Positions 36,677-56,293 of a stretch of DNA of 64,000 nucleotides are shown here, piece by piece. The translations under genes were made by a program, and so were the position numbers. The DNA is from Chamaecrista fasciculata. Its lineage: Eukaryota > Streptophyta > Magnoliopsida > Fabales > Fabaceae. Position 1 is the first letter of the stretch. Each line of letters starts with the position of its first letter. The notes beneath the pieces were generated by a model. That model did no database searches. It worked only from the letters and a program-made list of their open reading frames with translations, and was not told where the DNA came from. Location: contig QANZ01030688.1 in assembly GCA_003254925.1 (NCBI GenBank), forward strand, positions 96,170 to 160,169, written 5' to 3'.

Positions 36677-37743
36677 GGGTAAAATACAGGAAAGGTACAT
36701 GTGGTTTGGCCTAATCTCACTTTTATGACGTGTGGTTTCAAAAGTTGCACATTAGGTACCTGTATGTTTCGCCGTTAAACAGAAGCAGTCCTTGTGTAAT
36801 TTTCCGTTAAATTTTTTACGGAAAAAGTAGTACTTGTGGTTTCAAAAGTTGCACATTAGGTACCTGTGGTTTTGCTGAAGCTTGAACTACATATTAGCTT
36901 CATATTTTGAACATTAAACGATGAAACCCAACACTCTCTTCATCTTCATCATCAGCTTCTTCCCATAAACTCAACAAACCCTCATTTCTCATACGAATTT
37001 CAAATTCCACTCATCAAATTAAATCAGAAATCACATACACACACACATAGATATACATTAATCAGAAATCACCCGAATTATCATCTCCAAATTTCTCGGT
37101 GGATTTTGAAGCAATTTCAAAGATTTAGGGTTTCTAATTTGATTTGATGAAATTAGGGTTGTTGAAATTGCAGATCGAAGAGGGTTTCTGTAATACCCCA
37201 AGGTACCATGTTAGACATTAGACTTAGCATTTGACTTAAAAGTAAATTGTGTAGTTAATCTAGAAGTTCTTATGAGCTTGTGGTTAAATTTTGAGAGCAA
37301 CCTGACAAAAAAATTTTATCCGTGTTTCATTTTAATTTTATTATAAGACACTTTTGAGTAAGAAATAATAAATTATAGATATAATATTTTTAAAAGGAAA
37401 ATATATATTTTGAACCTACTATTTTCAATGAATCCAACAATATAATTTTTTTCAAAAATCTCTATTTCTAGAACTTTTGAGTTTTAGGGACTGTTTTGAA
37501 AGAATTTAAATGTTTTCGGGAAATACTATGGATCTAGCCTCTTTCTCCTTGCATCAGAATTACTTTTTTGCCCCCCAAATTTGGCCAAAATAGCAAAACA
37601 ACCCTTTCTTTAACGGAAAATTACACAAGTACTGCTTCTGTTTAACGGCGAAACACACAGGTACCTTATGTGCAACTTTTGAAACTACACGTCATAAAAG
37701 TGAGATTAGGCCAAACCACAGGTACCTTTCTTGTATTTTACCC
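36677..37743. mobile_element. MULE-type element with leader-like cargo
   Basis: Inverted repeats of about 134 bp (36677-36810 and 37610-37743) begin GGGTAAAATACAGGAAAGGT. The flanks are A-rich and only roughly alike (ATAAAAAAA and TAAAAAAAA). The centre holds CT-rich 'ccctcatttctcatacg' and 'gatttagggtttctaatttg' sequence, typical of a plant gene 5' leader. It is followed from about 37191 by 'tgtaatacccca', resembling an LTR retrotransposon end. It may therefore be a Pack-MULE, but the source is unknown. Confidence 0.6.
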
Positions 37744-38845
37744 TAAAAAAAAAAAAGAATTGGGGTGCTGCAATTCATTAGACTGTATCCATATTACATC
37801 TTTTGTTTAATATTGTGAAATTTCTCTTGCCCAAAAATATAAGCTATATTGACTTGTGTGCTTATGATTTTTGACTATCTACTGTAAATGTGTAATTACT
37901 GATTACATACGAATTTCAACAAAAATCTTACTCTGCTTTCAAGGGTAAGGAAAATATGTAATGGAATCATTTGTTAAACCCCATTTGTATCCTGTTACTA
38001 ACAAGGGAAGATAGTGATAGTTTCTGATCAAGGAGAGTATTATTGAGCAATGAAATGAGGCCTTAATTAAACATTGGGGGTGGTAACAGTATTTTCAGTT
38101 TTATAACAAGAAAAGCCTACCATTGTAGAATCAGTGCTTATTCATTCCTGCATAGTGTGATTGAAGTGCTTCATAATTAGAACTGAAGTTGATTCATAAA
38201 TTTTGTAAACTTCTCTCTTAGCTTATACATAAAGCATACTATTTCATTTTATTTTTCTTTCCTTATCTCATTATTTAAACTGTGAACCAATGATCATCAT
38301 AAAATGAACTTTATGATTTTTTTTTTTTTAAAAAAAAACGGATCCATTCTCCACACATCCCCAATTCACAATGAGGCGGGCACTAAAGGCAATGGTCATC
38401 CCTTCAAAATAAACACTTGAAATGAATCAATACTACAAGATGGGATACACGCATTCTGCATTTTATTAATCATAAGATTGTGCCTAAAGGACTAATCTAC
38501 TTTTCTGGCTACAGGTTGCCAATGCTAAAAGAAAGGGAAAGAGATCCATTGGAGTGATTTAATCATCAGAATTTCATATGCTGATGTACAACCGGCTTCA
38601 CATCGAACCCAGTGTAGCTTCCCTTACTCAGGATTCTCAAAGAAAAACTTAAGATTAACTCAATAAGATTACAAAAGAAAACAAAATCAGATATGCTAGC
38701 ATGTTGAGATTTAAATCATGAACGTGAAAGGCCTGACTTGAAAATGGCAGAAGGTAGGCGAAACAGAACCGTTGTATGTAGTTTTTGAGCAATCTTTCTT
38801 ACTTGTGAGCGGTGACTCAACAGAAAGCAAAACTTGAGTTTATGT
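37744..38845. other. Intergenic DNA and 3' flank of the ATP sulfurylase gene
   Basis: There is no gene here. The last 150-200 bases before 38846 are probably the minus-strand 3' UTR of the ATP sulfurylase gene. A T/A homopolymer run lies at 38318-38338. Confidence 0.45.
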
Positions 38846-41800
38846 CTAAGTAGATAACACTGCAGGCTGCTGGGATGGCTCTTCAGCTTGCAAACTTTCG
38901 TAATACTTAACAAGAACCTTCCATCCACTAGGGCACATAAAACCATCTGGTGGATTCTCCCCACTTCTTGCATAAGCTCGCATCTGTTAACATATACCAC
39001 CAAAGAAATTATGTGACTTTGTAAACAACCATAAACATTGGTTTCAATTTATATTTCTTACAGTCACAGATCAAATGACAGGAAACAACATCTTCTGGTG
39101 AATATTTAAAATTATATACTTATCATATATAACATTGAAGATAAGTCTAACTGATTCAAATTCCAATAACTTTTGCTTAAGCTGCATCAAGCTTCAAGCA
39201 ACAAGTAGGTGACGAAACTTGAATTTGTGGCCTTAATATATATATAACTAGGGGCTTTCCGTGCCTGATATAACGTTTGATTTGACATTTGTAGTTATTC
39301 AGTGACTAAATAGTATATTTCTATTATTCAAGGACTAAATCATTAGAAGTGTGAAAATTAAAAGACCAAATAATAAGTTTTCACTTTCTTAAATCCTATC
39401 TACTACTTTCTCTCTCCCATTATCTATACAGATAGCCAATTATCAAGTTCCACATGTTTATTTCTTGTTTTTTTAATTTTTAATTTAATTATTTTTGACC
39501 AACCAAAAGCACCCTCACACATATAATATAGTATAGATATAGATATAGATATAGATATAGATATAGATATAGATAGATATAGCTGGCTAAAACATAAGTG
39601 AGGTTCAAAATTCAACATGTCAGGTCTATGGAGTCTTTTATTAATTGAGTTACAGTGAATATAAATACCTTGGTTCCAGATATGAAGAGGAAATCTTCAG
39701 AACGGGAAGGATCAAAAAATGCCATCTTCTTTACTTTTGTGTCATATGCTGCCACCTGCCATGACAAAAATACCATATATTGCAAAAGTCATCATCTTGT
39801 CTCCCTGTTTAAGAGTTGGTATAAGCAAAACGAGGGGGCCCTATAGAGATTAACTGTAGCCAGACACAAGATGGTAAGACAATTTATAAAGCCACATAAA
39901 TGTAACTATAAATCCGTCACAATCTCAGGAGACATAAGCAGGCTTTATATGGGTATAAATTGAAACATACAATTCAGGGTATTGCTGGTAAGATATAAAA
40001 AGTCTATGAAAGTACATTATGAAACGAACAAGGCAATTATATGTTATTTCGTGGATGTATTATTTTGATTAGTCATAGTATATTAACAACATATTTCCAG
40101 GATTTACCAATTTAAAGAAGAGGATACAAGGTAAGCATTAGTATGTGGTCTGCTAGAAAAATATTAATTTAAACAAAATACAAAAAATAGGATTTCCTAG
40201 TTGAGTGCATGAAGATGCAAGAAGTTAGAAAACTACTCAGATGTTTGTTTTATAGAGCGGCCATTCCTGGAAAAGAAAAATGTTCTTAATGATAATCCAT
40301 CTACAATTGAAAAATAAACAGCTAACTAAAATATGACGGAATCACCAATAAAAGTATGAGGGAGTTATCAACTGCGAGAACCATACATGCTGAATATGGA
40401 GGAAAGCAATGTCATGAAGATATTACAGTGAAAAGAGAGGAACAAAAACATGAAGCCATGTGTGGTAGTACTTACTCTGAATGGCAAGATATTAAGCTTC
40501 TCAAGGCCAGGAGCCATGCTGAGTACCTTTTTCCCATGATCAGGGTCATATAAATCCCTTTTCTCAGTAGGGTGACCCATTCCAGCAGGATCACGGCCTA
40601 CAATATAGAAGTTGGCACCAGCATTTATACGTGCCTTGGCATGCCACTGAACTTCAGTTGGACCTGCATAATGCATTGGTGATGGAAATATGGCAACTAT
40701 GGTAGTCTCAGGGTCAAGAACTCCATCTTCTAAGACCTGAGCAGAAAAAACATGATGATGTGGGGATAGAGTTCCACGGATATCATATTTATAAAACAGA
40801 GCAATAATATGACTAGGATAGCATGGTGTACCCACAAATAAATAGATTGCAGCTAAACAGAAAAAACAAATTTATTTTAGGTATAGTCAAACTTAAACTT
40901 GAACAACATATACCAGTTCCGGGTTTGTTTAAGTGGTAAACGGCTTGATATCATTTAAGTAAGGTCCCAAATTCGATACCTTGGGGATACAACTATTCTT
41001 TTAGGAGATTCTCCCACCATAGCTAGATGTATGACATGGCTTGAGTCTGAATTAGTTGGGGTGAAGTCATATAGACCAGGTGGATCAAAAAAAAAATTAA
41101 ACAGCATATGGCACATTATTTTAGGGCAAAGCAGGATGAGAAGAACAGGGGAATCACCTTGCTATGTTGCTCCATCCTGACATCCAAGGGCACATCATCA
41201 GCCTTTGTGTAACCTCCTAGAGGATGGAGCAATAGAATTGGATTCTTGTAGCCCATCTCCAAAAGGCGCTTACGAGTATCATTCATTAGCAAGGCATGGC
41301 CATTATGCACAGGATTTCTTAACTGGAAGGCAAAAACTGCATCAGCTTCCCGCTTATCGAATTCTTCGCGAAGCTGTTTGGGAGAAAGCCTGTAGTTATC
41401 AAGGCCGTCATTATATTTGATAGGTTTCAGAACTTCCAAATCTCCTCCAATGAGCCAATTGCCAGCTGGAGTTATCACCTCCTCAACATATGGTAGTCCT
41501 GGAGCTGTTGTTCCCCAAGTCCTAGCTATTCTTTCTTCCTTATTATGCTTGTATATTTCAACACTGTAAAATAGTCAAGGAAATGGTAAGAGAGACTATG
41601 AAACCTTTATGTACACAGTAAGTGCATTTCCATTAAGAAATATAGTTACATCAGAGTGGAAGAACTCTCTTCACAAAACTTAGCCAGGGGAAGGTGCTCT
41701 GTTTGAAATGCTACATATTATACTCAAATGTCTGTCTGAAATGCTGTGTTCTGAGTGCATTTAGATGTATAGGAGTCAGTGAGAGAGGAAAAGAAGGGAG

Positions 41801-42746
41801 GGGGGGTTTGGTTTTTGACTATTAACTCAAAAAAGTGAATGCTGTACCTAACGCAGAATTCTCGAGCAAGTGGCAGGCAGAACCAAATAATGAAATATTT
41901 TATTTCCACTTGATCTATAATAATATGGCAATGTCACGCAAACAAATGTGAAGAAGAATAAACGTTAACGCAAAAGTGAGGGAGAATCCACACTTGTACA
42001 GTTCAATTTCCTTTTCTTTTAGACCACTACCCTAGGCAACTAGAATGATGGAATTTCAACACAAAATGTAGCTGCATGTCCATACAGTTTTCAGAGTTTT
42101 CATAATTTGCTATCAATCAACACCAGATCAAAGAAAGACGATGAAATGTGATAGATAATAATAAGACTAACCTTCGAAGAATGGCGACGTAATCACCGTC
42201 GGGCCCAACCAATCCGACATTCGAAGACGAGCCAATTCTTCCCTTCGTATCGTCATCGATGGCCAAAACAATAGGAAGCGACATGTTAACAACGAAGCCA
42301 TCATCCTTCATCCTCAGAGAATTGAAATGCAGAGTCTGAAGATACTCGTCTTCCCTCATGAACCCTCGCAAAGGGCTAGCCCATCCTTCGCTGATAACAT
42401 GAACCCATTCGAGATCGATTTTGGTGAGTTTCACTTTGGGCAACGATTCCGCCTCGAGCGTCTTGGAATTGCGTAGGTTTTCGGGAACCACGAGATCCAC
42501 CAATGTCCCTCCGTCAGGGTCGATCAATGAGCTTTTGATCATCGGAGAAGATGAAGAAACACGATGATTCGAAGGCATTTTGGGTTTGAAAGTGCGAAGC
42601 CAAAACGGGTTGCGATTGTAAATGGGTTTGGGTCGGATCTTGGAGGTGAAGGATGTTGATGTTATCTTGGTGGTGGCATGGAGATTGTTGTTGTTGTTAT
42701 AGTAGGAAGAAGCTATGTGTATTTTAAAGGTTAAAGACATGGACAT
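38846..42746 (-). CDS. Plastid ATP sulfurylase (sulfate adenylyltransferase)
   Basis: The enzyme makes adenosine 5'-phosphosulfate and pyrophosphate from ATP and sulfate, the entry step of sulfate assimilation. The exons (minus strand) are 42746-42172, 41563-41158, 40736-40476, 39755-39669 and 38983-38846. They join in frame to 488 aa, close to the usual 460-480. Residues 1 to about 70 are rich in Ser/Thr/Asn and basic residues, as in a chloroplast transit peptide. The catalytic nucleotide-binding motifs are intact: [10 protein letters not shown] (272-281) and [10 protein letters not shown] (374-383). The conserved C-terminus contains [14 protein letters not shown] and NPPDGFMCP. The start is the first in-frame ATG (ACCATG context). 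Further in-frame Met codons at 57 and 69 fall before the catalytic part and could yield a cytosolic form, as known for Arabidopsis APS2. The usual miR395 target site is poorly conserved. A SINE sits in intron 2. Confidence 0.96.
39533..39582. repeat. (ATAGAT)n microsatellite in ATP sulfurylase intron 4
   Basis: About eight ATAGAT units lie in the 684-bp intron between exons 4 and 5. The repeat is likely polymorphic and is non-coding. Confidence 0.95.
40912..41099 (+). mobile_element. SINE inserted in ATP sulfurylase intron 2
   Basis: On the plus strand, GTTTAAGTGGTAAACGG resembles a polymerase III A box and AAATTCGATACC a B box about 40 bases later. The 3' end is A10 (41087-41096). Near-identical 10-bp flanks, AACAACATAT (40902-40911) and AACAGCATAT (41100-41109), mark the target duplication. 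The element runs antisense to the host gene, within the 421-bp intron at 40737-41157. Confidence 0.7.
42327..42347 (-). promoter_or_regulatory. Degenerate miR395 target position
   Basis: This codes for EYLQTLH in exon 1, the place where miR395 pairs in many plant ATP sulfurylase mRNAs. Compared with the canonical site recalled from APS1, I count about four mismatches plus four G:U pairs to miR395, so cleavage is unlikely. It is recorded as a probably non-functional site. Confidence 0.5.
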
Positions 42747-42947
42747 GGTGGTAATGGTAATGGTATAAGGTATACCCAATAGGGAAATTTTTGGGAATAG
42801 GAAATCGAGGGAAACGGTTTTTGAGGGGTGTAAATTGTAATAGAAATATAGAATAGAATAGAATAGAGAAAGAGAGAGAGAGAAGAGGGTAATTTGGGAA
42901 ATAGAAAGAAGCACAGTGAGAAGAAGCAGGAGAAGTAGCAGTAGTAG

Positions 42948-42953
42948 TATATA
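42948..42953 (-). promoter_or_regulatory. Candidate TATA box of the ATP sulfurylase gene
   Basis: TATATA lies about 200 bases upstream of the start codon. It would place transcription near 42920 and give a CT-rich leader of about 170 nt containing (ATTCT)n repeats. Such motifs are common by chance in AT-rich DNA. Confidence 0.35.
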
Positions 42954-43672
42954 GGAGTGCCTCTAAATTTGAAGAACATGATGGGTTGTGAAGGGGAAAG
43001 AAAAGCAAAGATTAGTGATGAGTGGTGACCATAATTCACAAAACACAAGTTGATTCTTGAGAAGTTGATACCCTTACCAATCAAACAAGCATTGTCTTCT
43101 TTTTTCTCAATCTTGTGGTTCCTAAAAAGCTGCACGTCCATTCACCAATTTCTGGGGACCAATATGCATGAAAAGGCTGGCTCTCAGATGGGAAGGATGG
43201 CTTTAGGCTTTAGCTTTCCCCAAAGGCCAAAGCTTTGGAATTTAGAAGTTGCAGGATATACCATTCCCCAATATGTGATTTTCAATGAAGCTTATAAGTG
43301 TCAAGTGTGTGTGGAAGTGGAACATCTTGTGTTTGTAAATCGCTAGTTTTTCTTATTTTATAGTGATTGTCATGTCTTGTAATAAGTTGTAACCAACATA
43401 GATAGATAGATGACTCTGGTTGATGCTTGCTTAGCATTGACATCCAATTATGAATCATGTATTAATAGTCAATAATCAAGTATCCAATAAGCACCACTAA
43501 ATGCCACTCTTGTGCGCCAATATGAAGAAGCACGTCACATCAAACTTGTGGATTGTTAATGGTGTTGATTCCTGTACCTACATCACAATATTGTCTCAAT
43601 ACATCTAATTCTTGAAAAATTAAAACAAATAATGTAATTTTCTTAAAAAAACATACCATTTAATTTTTTAAA

Positions 43673-43923
43673 GAGTTAGTCTAAGATGCAAAGTTTGATT
43701 CTTCACCTGGGACGCAATTGCTGATGTTGCATAATTATAGCCATTGATGTAATATAATGCTGAAAAATAAAAAAAAATTAATAATTTTTTTAACCAATCA
43801 AAACTGTGTATGAAGTTATATCACTAGTTACATACAACAAACTTTTCCACGTGTCATTATTTTATTGGCTCATGACCCATTTCATCTCATGTCAAGAATC
43901 AAACTTTGCATTATAATCTAACC
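43673..43923. mobile_element. Short inverted-repeat element, 10-bp flanking repeats
   Basis: GTTAGTCTAAGATGCAAAGT at the left is inverted at the right (reverse complement GGTTAGATTATAATGCAAAG), each continuing TTTGATTCTT. Identical ATTTTTTAAA sequences flank it (43663-43672 and 43924-43933). The size (251 bp) and the duplication suggest a non-autonomous DNA transposon. It lies in the interval between the divergent ATP sulfurylase and XRN genes. Confidence 0.6.
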
Positions 43924-43933
43924 ATTTTTTAAA

Positions 43934-45872
43934 AGATTAACGAGTATAATTTTTTAATGTTTTAAAATTAAATTATATATTTTAATTTTTTAAAACTGAA
44001 TTTTTAACTCCATAATTTTCTAGAAATTAAATTATCAGTTGATCCTAAAAATAATCTTAAGAAATGGTATAGTCATTTGAAACTCAATAAAAAAAAATTG
44101 AGAACTATCCCTAATCTTTTTCAACACGAACCATCTCGTTATACAATGTAAAGTTTGTAAAGTTAAAGTTGTTTAGTTTGTTTTAATTGTTTTCAATAAT
44201 AATTTACGGTATTTTATGACTTTTTATTTGATCCAATCATAATCATAATAAATTTAATTCGAAAGTAAACAAAAATTTCTTTAAAAAAGTATATTAATTG
44301 ACATTCTGTATAAATTTATGCCAATCTTCTATTGTCCTTTCCACCATGTTTTTTTTTCCTTGGGACTCAACATTAGTACTTTAGTTTGTGAGAAGAAGCT
44401 TGGTATAGTTTGTGTGCTGGGCCAGTGGGCCTTAGAGATTGTGTAGAAGCAGGCTTAGGATAATAGCCCGAGTGAGTTATGATTTCCCACTGATTTCTTT
44501 TGTACTTCTTTTTTGTACTTTAACTAACACATTTGGCCCAAACTAATGCCACATCTTGTTTTCTTCATTTTCTTCATCTACAAAAAAAAAAAAAAGTTCA
44601 TCTCAATTTTTCCATCAATTTCTATCGAAACTCGGATTTTCTTATCAAAGCTAATTCTTTATAATTTTATCTATAAAAATAATCTTAACAAATATGGCCA
44701 CTATCCAATCTCTAATTTTCATAATATTCACATTTCAAAAGGAGAAAACACTTTATCCTCACTTATTTTAAATTTATAATTATTTATTATGTTTATAAAT
44801 TGTTTCCGATAAATTATTTTATTAAGACAATTTTCTATTATAAGATATTTTGTTATAACAAATTAAATTGTATTTACACCAAACCCTTATAGGCATATAT
44901 ATTCGTTTTTAAATTTTATAAAATTAGTTTTTTAGAATTAAAATTTAGATAAGTTGTGATAAACGAAAGTAGAGCTAAATATTTATCTTAGTTCATGAAG
45001 GATCGGTTGAGGCTGATTGACTGAGTGATTCGGTTGAAATGGTACAAAGGTGACCCTGCAAAAGAGACTCCAAATGCATTATAAAGAGATTATAGTGTTT
45101 GAAACTTTAGAGAGAAATGAGTAGCTAACCTAACTTTGAGCTTATGCTAAAGTATTTATAGAGGAGGACAACCAATATGCTACTGAATTTCCGGAGATGT
45201 AGATCCCTAAAATCTCAAAGCCAGATAGTAGACATGTAGTCGTTGTGAGTGGTGCAACTAATTTGAGATATCAGGGACTTGAATTCTTAAAATCTCGATA
45301 ACATATCAATTACCAAGTCAGAATGATAACGGACAAGTAATCTTGAGCGATGAACTTTAAATAATGTATATCAAATCGGAATAAAGCTATTTGCAAGGAT
45401 TTTCGTTTCCCTCTTTTCTCACACTCTTATAAATTATAACTTCTTACAAATTGATTACCATATATTGGTCCATGAATCTCTGTTTAAAAACAAAAATGTT
45501 GTGGAGTAACAAAGAATTAGAAATATCCAAACGGATTCTTGAATAAAGCGAAATGCGAACGATAAATATCTAACCGACATACGTGATGGCGCATGCCAAA
45601 GTATATACTATTTTCTAGGCCTGTAATTATCTAATTTTCTGAGGGTACTATTGTCTTTTCACTTACAGTCCCGTGCCCTAAATCATGTAGCGAGAGCGAG
45701 CATAACCGAGGGCTTAATAAACGAATAAACACTTTGCCAATATTTTGGTTTCTCTCTTTGCATCGCTTCCTTCTTCGAGCGAGCGAGTAGGTTTTAGCAT
45801 TTAGGTTACAGATTTGTGTGCATCGTTCTTCGTTTATCCTCTAATTCGAACGAACGCTGCGAGGGATTCAGT
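43934..45872. other. Divergent intergenic interval and XRN promoter side
   Basis: There is AT-rich DNA up to about 45,000, then a stretch (45000-45440) containing TAAAGTATTTATAGAGGAGG that may be an old LTR fragment. The last 200 bases before the XRN start carry GAGCGAGCGAG and CT-rich leader-like sequence. No gene was found. Confidence 0.4.
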
Positions 45873-54606
<8,734 letters not shown>

Positions 54607-54780
54607 ATTCAATTTCTCTGAGGGATATTTTTCTCGAGGAAATGAATATGTTGTATCATATCTTTTTCTTCCATTTAGTTGAGCTTTGAGAGTTGTACCA
54701 TCAGCAGCTTCTGTTCAATTTCCAAAGGGCTAGTTAAGTTCACTGCCCAGCAAATTTTCCATCAGATAGTTGACCTGATA

Positions 54781-54786
54781 AATAAA
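54781..54786 (+). terminator. AATAAA polyadenylation signal of the XRN gene
   Basis: A perfect AATAAA lies 175 bases after the stop codon, a normal distance for a plant 3' UTR. T-rich sequence follows within 120 bases. Confidence 0.5.
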
Positions 54787-55434
54787 AACATCCCTAGTCT
54801 CGTCTGATAGCATTCCGTTTATAGCTTTAATAGTTCAGTTACTTCCAAGTGGCAAGGGTTGCTCCTGGAGGCTGGAGGTCAGCTTACCTCTTTTCTTTTT
54901 TCTTTTTTAAATTTTTAATGTTTTAGTTGATACATATACATTTTTTTTATGAAGTTGATTATTTGATTTTAGTGGCATTGTATACTTATAATTTGCATTT
55001 ACCCGCTCTGCTCCCTTCCCCTATCTCTGCAATGGTCGATGGATGTGTCAAGCATGATTTGTTAGCTTATAATATAAATTATTCTTAATTGTTTCATATA
55101 TCAGTGTTATTTTAGAAGTAACAACTACATAGCTTCATCGTTTTCCAACATGCATGGAAATATTATTTGTTATGGAATCCAATGATATTTAGGGTGTGAA
55201 ATCGTATTTGCTTGTTGCTTAGTTGATGCTTTACATCCTGCGAAATCATTGTTTTATGGCAAACATTGGATGTTACTGGAAATTCAATATACTTCATTCC
55301 TAGAACCAGTATCCTGGTCTTAGGTTTATAATTTCTACCTTAATCTTTTATTTACTAATAGCTTGAGCTACCGAGTAATACTAGCTTTTTTTATTTTTTA
55401 CTCTGATTATAAATTGTATTGTACCGTTGAAAAG

Positions 55435-55502
55435 AGGTTGTTTCAAATAGCAAGGTTCATGGGAGGACAGGTTGTTTCAAATAGCAAGGTTCATGGGAGG
55501 AT
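55435..55502. repeat. 34-bp tandem duplication
   Basis: The unit, AGGTTGTTTCAAATAGCAAG followed by GTTCATGGGAGGAC, is repeated twice with one change at the end. It lies about 830 bases after the XRN stop codon. Confidence 0.93.
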
Positions 55503-55586
55503 GTAGAGTCGCCTGAACCTAATATGTTTTTTTAGCCCCCAAGGGTTTTTGGAGGATAAGTTTACAAGGCTGTGAGACCAAACTAA

Positions 55587-55848
55587 GGGTATGTTTGGAT
55601 TGGGGATAAAGGAGAAGAGGAGGGATGGAGAGAGGTTTGAGACCTTTCTCCTTGTCGATGACCGGAGTGGAAGAAAATGAGGGATTAACTTTTAATTCCT
55701 TATTCTCCTCCTTTTACGAAGTTTAAAAATTCCAAATTGAGGTATTTTGGAAGAGGAGTTACTTTTCCAAACATTGGTGAGAGTAGAATGAGATTAATCT
55801 CCCCCATCCTCTCCCCTTTTCTCCCTCTCTAATTATCCAAACAAGCCC
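55587..55848. mobile_element. Tourist-like (PIF/Harbinger) MITE
   Basis: Inverted ends GGGTATGTTTGGAT and ATCCAAACAAGCCC are bordered by TAA on both sides (55584-55586 and 55849-55851), the typical 3-bp target. Subterminal purine-rich (GGAGAAGAGGAGG) and pyrimidine-rich arms are roughly complementary. The 262-bp element is non-coding. Confidence 0.72.
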
Positions 55849-56013
55849 TAAGAGAGCATGGGGAGAATGTAAAATACTAGTATGACATGACGAAATGAGG
55901 CTTGCGTTTGTAGCTTTTATGTGGTGATGTGGTGGGAGCAAGCCTTGGGTTAAGATGTGATGGGTATAATGGGCAAATTGGTATTTAGTGTATGAAATTT
56001 GTTTTATATAGAA

Positions 56014-56284
56014 GAGTAAACTAACAATTTGATCTCTGAAAGATCACTGAGCTGACAACTCGGTCCCTGAATGATTGAAATGTATAATTTAGTCCCCGAA
56101 AGATCAAAATGGTATACTAATTAGTTCTTTTTATGGACTAAATAAATAGTATAACGTTTTGATCTTTTGGGGATTAAAAAGTATACTGTTTTGATCTTTC
56201 AATGATTAAATTGTACATTTCAATCATTCAGGGACCGAGTTGTCAGCTCGGTGATCTTTTAGGGACCAAATTGTTAGTTTACAC
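56014..56284. mobile_element. MULE-type element (GTAAACTAACAATTTG family, copy 1)
   Basis: The left end GAGTAAACTAACAATTTGAT is inverted at the right (reverse complement GTGTAAACTAACAATTTGGT). The flanks TATATAGAA (56005-56013) and TATATAGAT (56285-56293) match at 8 of 9 positions. The long arms (about 110 bp) include GACAACTCGGTCCCTGAATG. A truncated relative is at about 63104-63256. Confidence 0.78.
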
Positions 56285-56293
56285 TATATAGAT

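Noticed and set aside
42747..42914. Upstream extension of the ATP sulfurylase frame
   Set aside because: The frame stays open but contains no ATG before 42746, and its composition (CT-rich leader repeats) is that of a 5' UTR.
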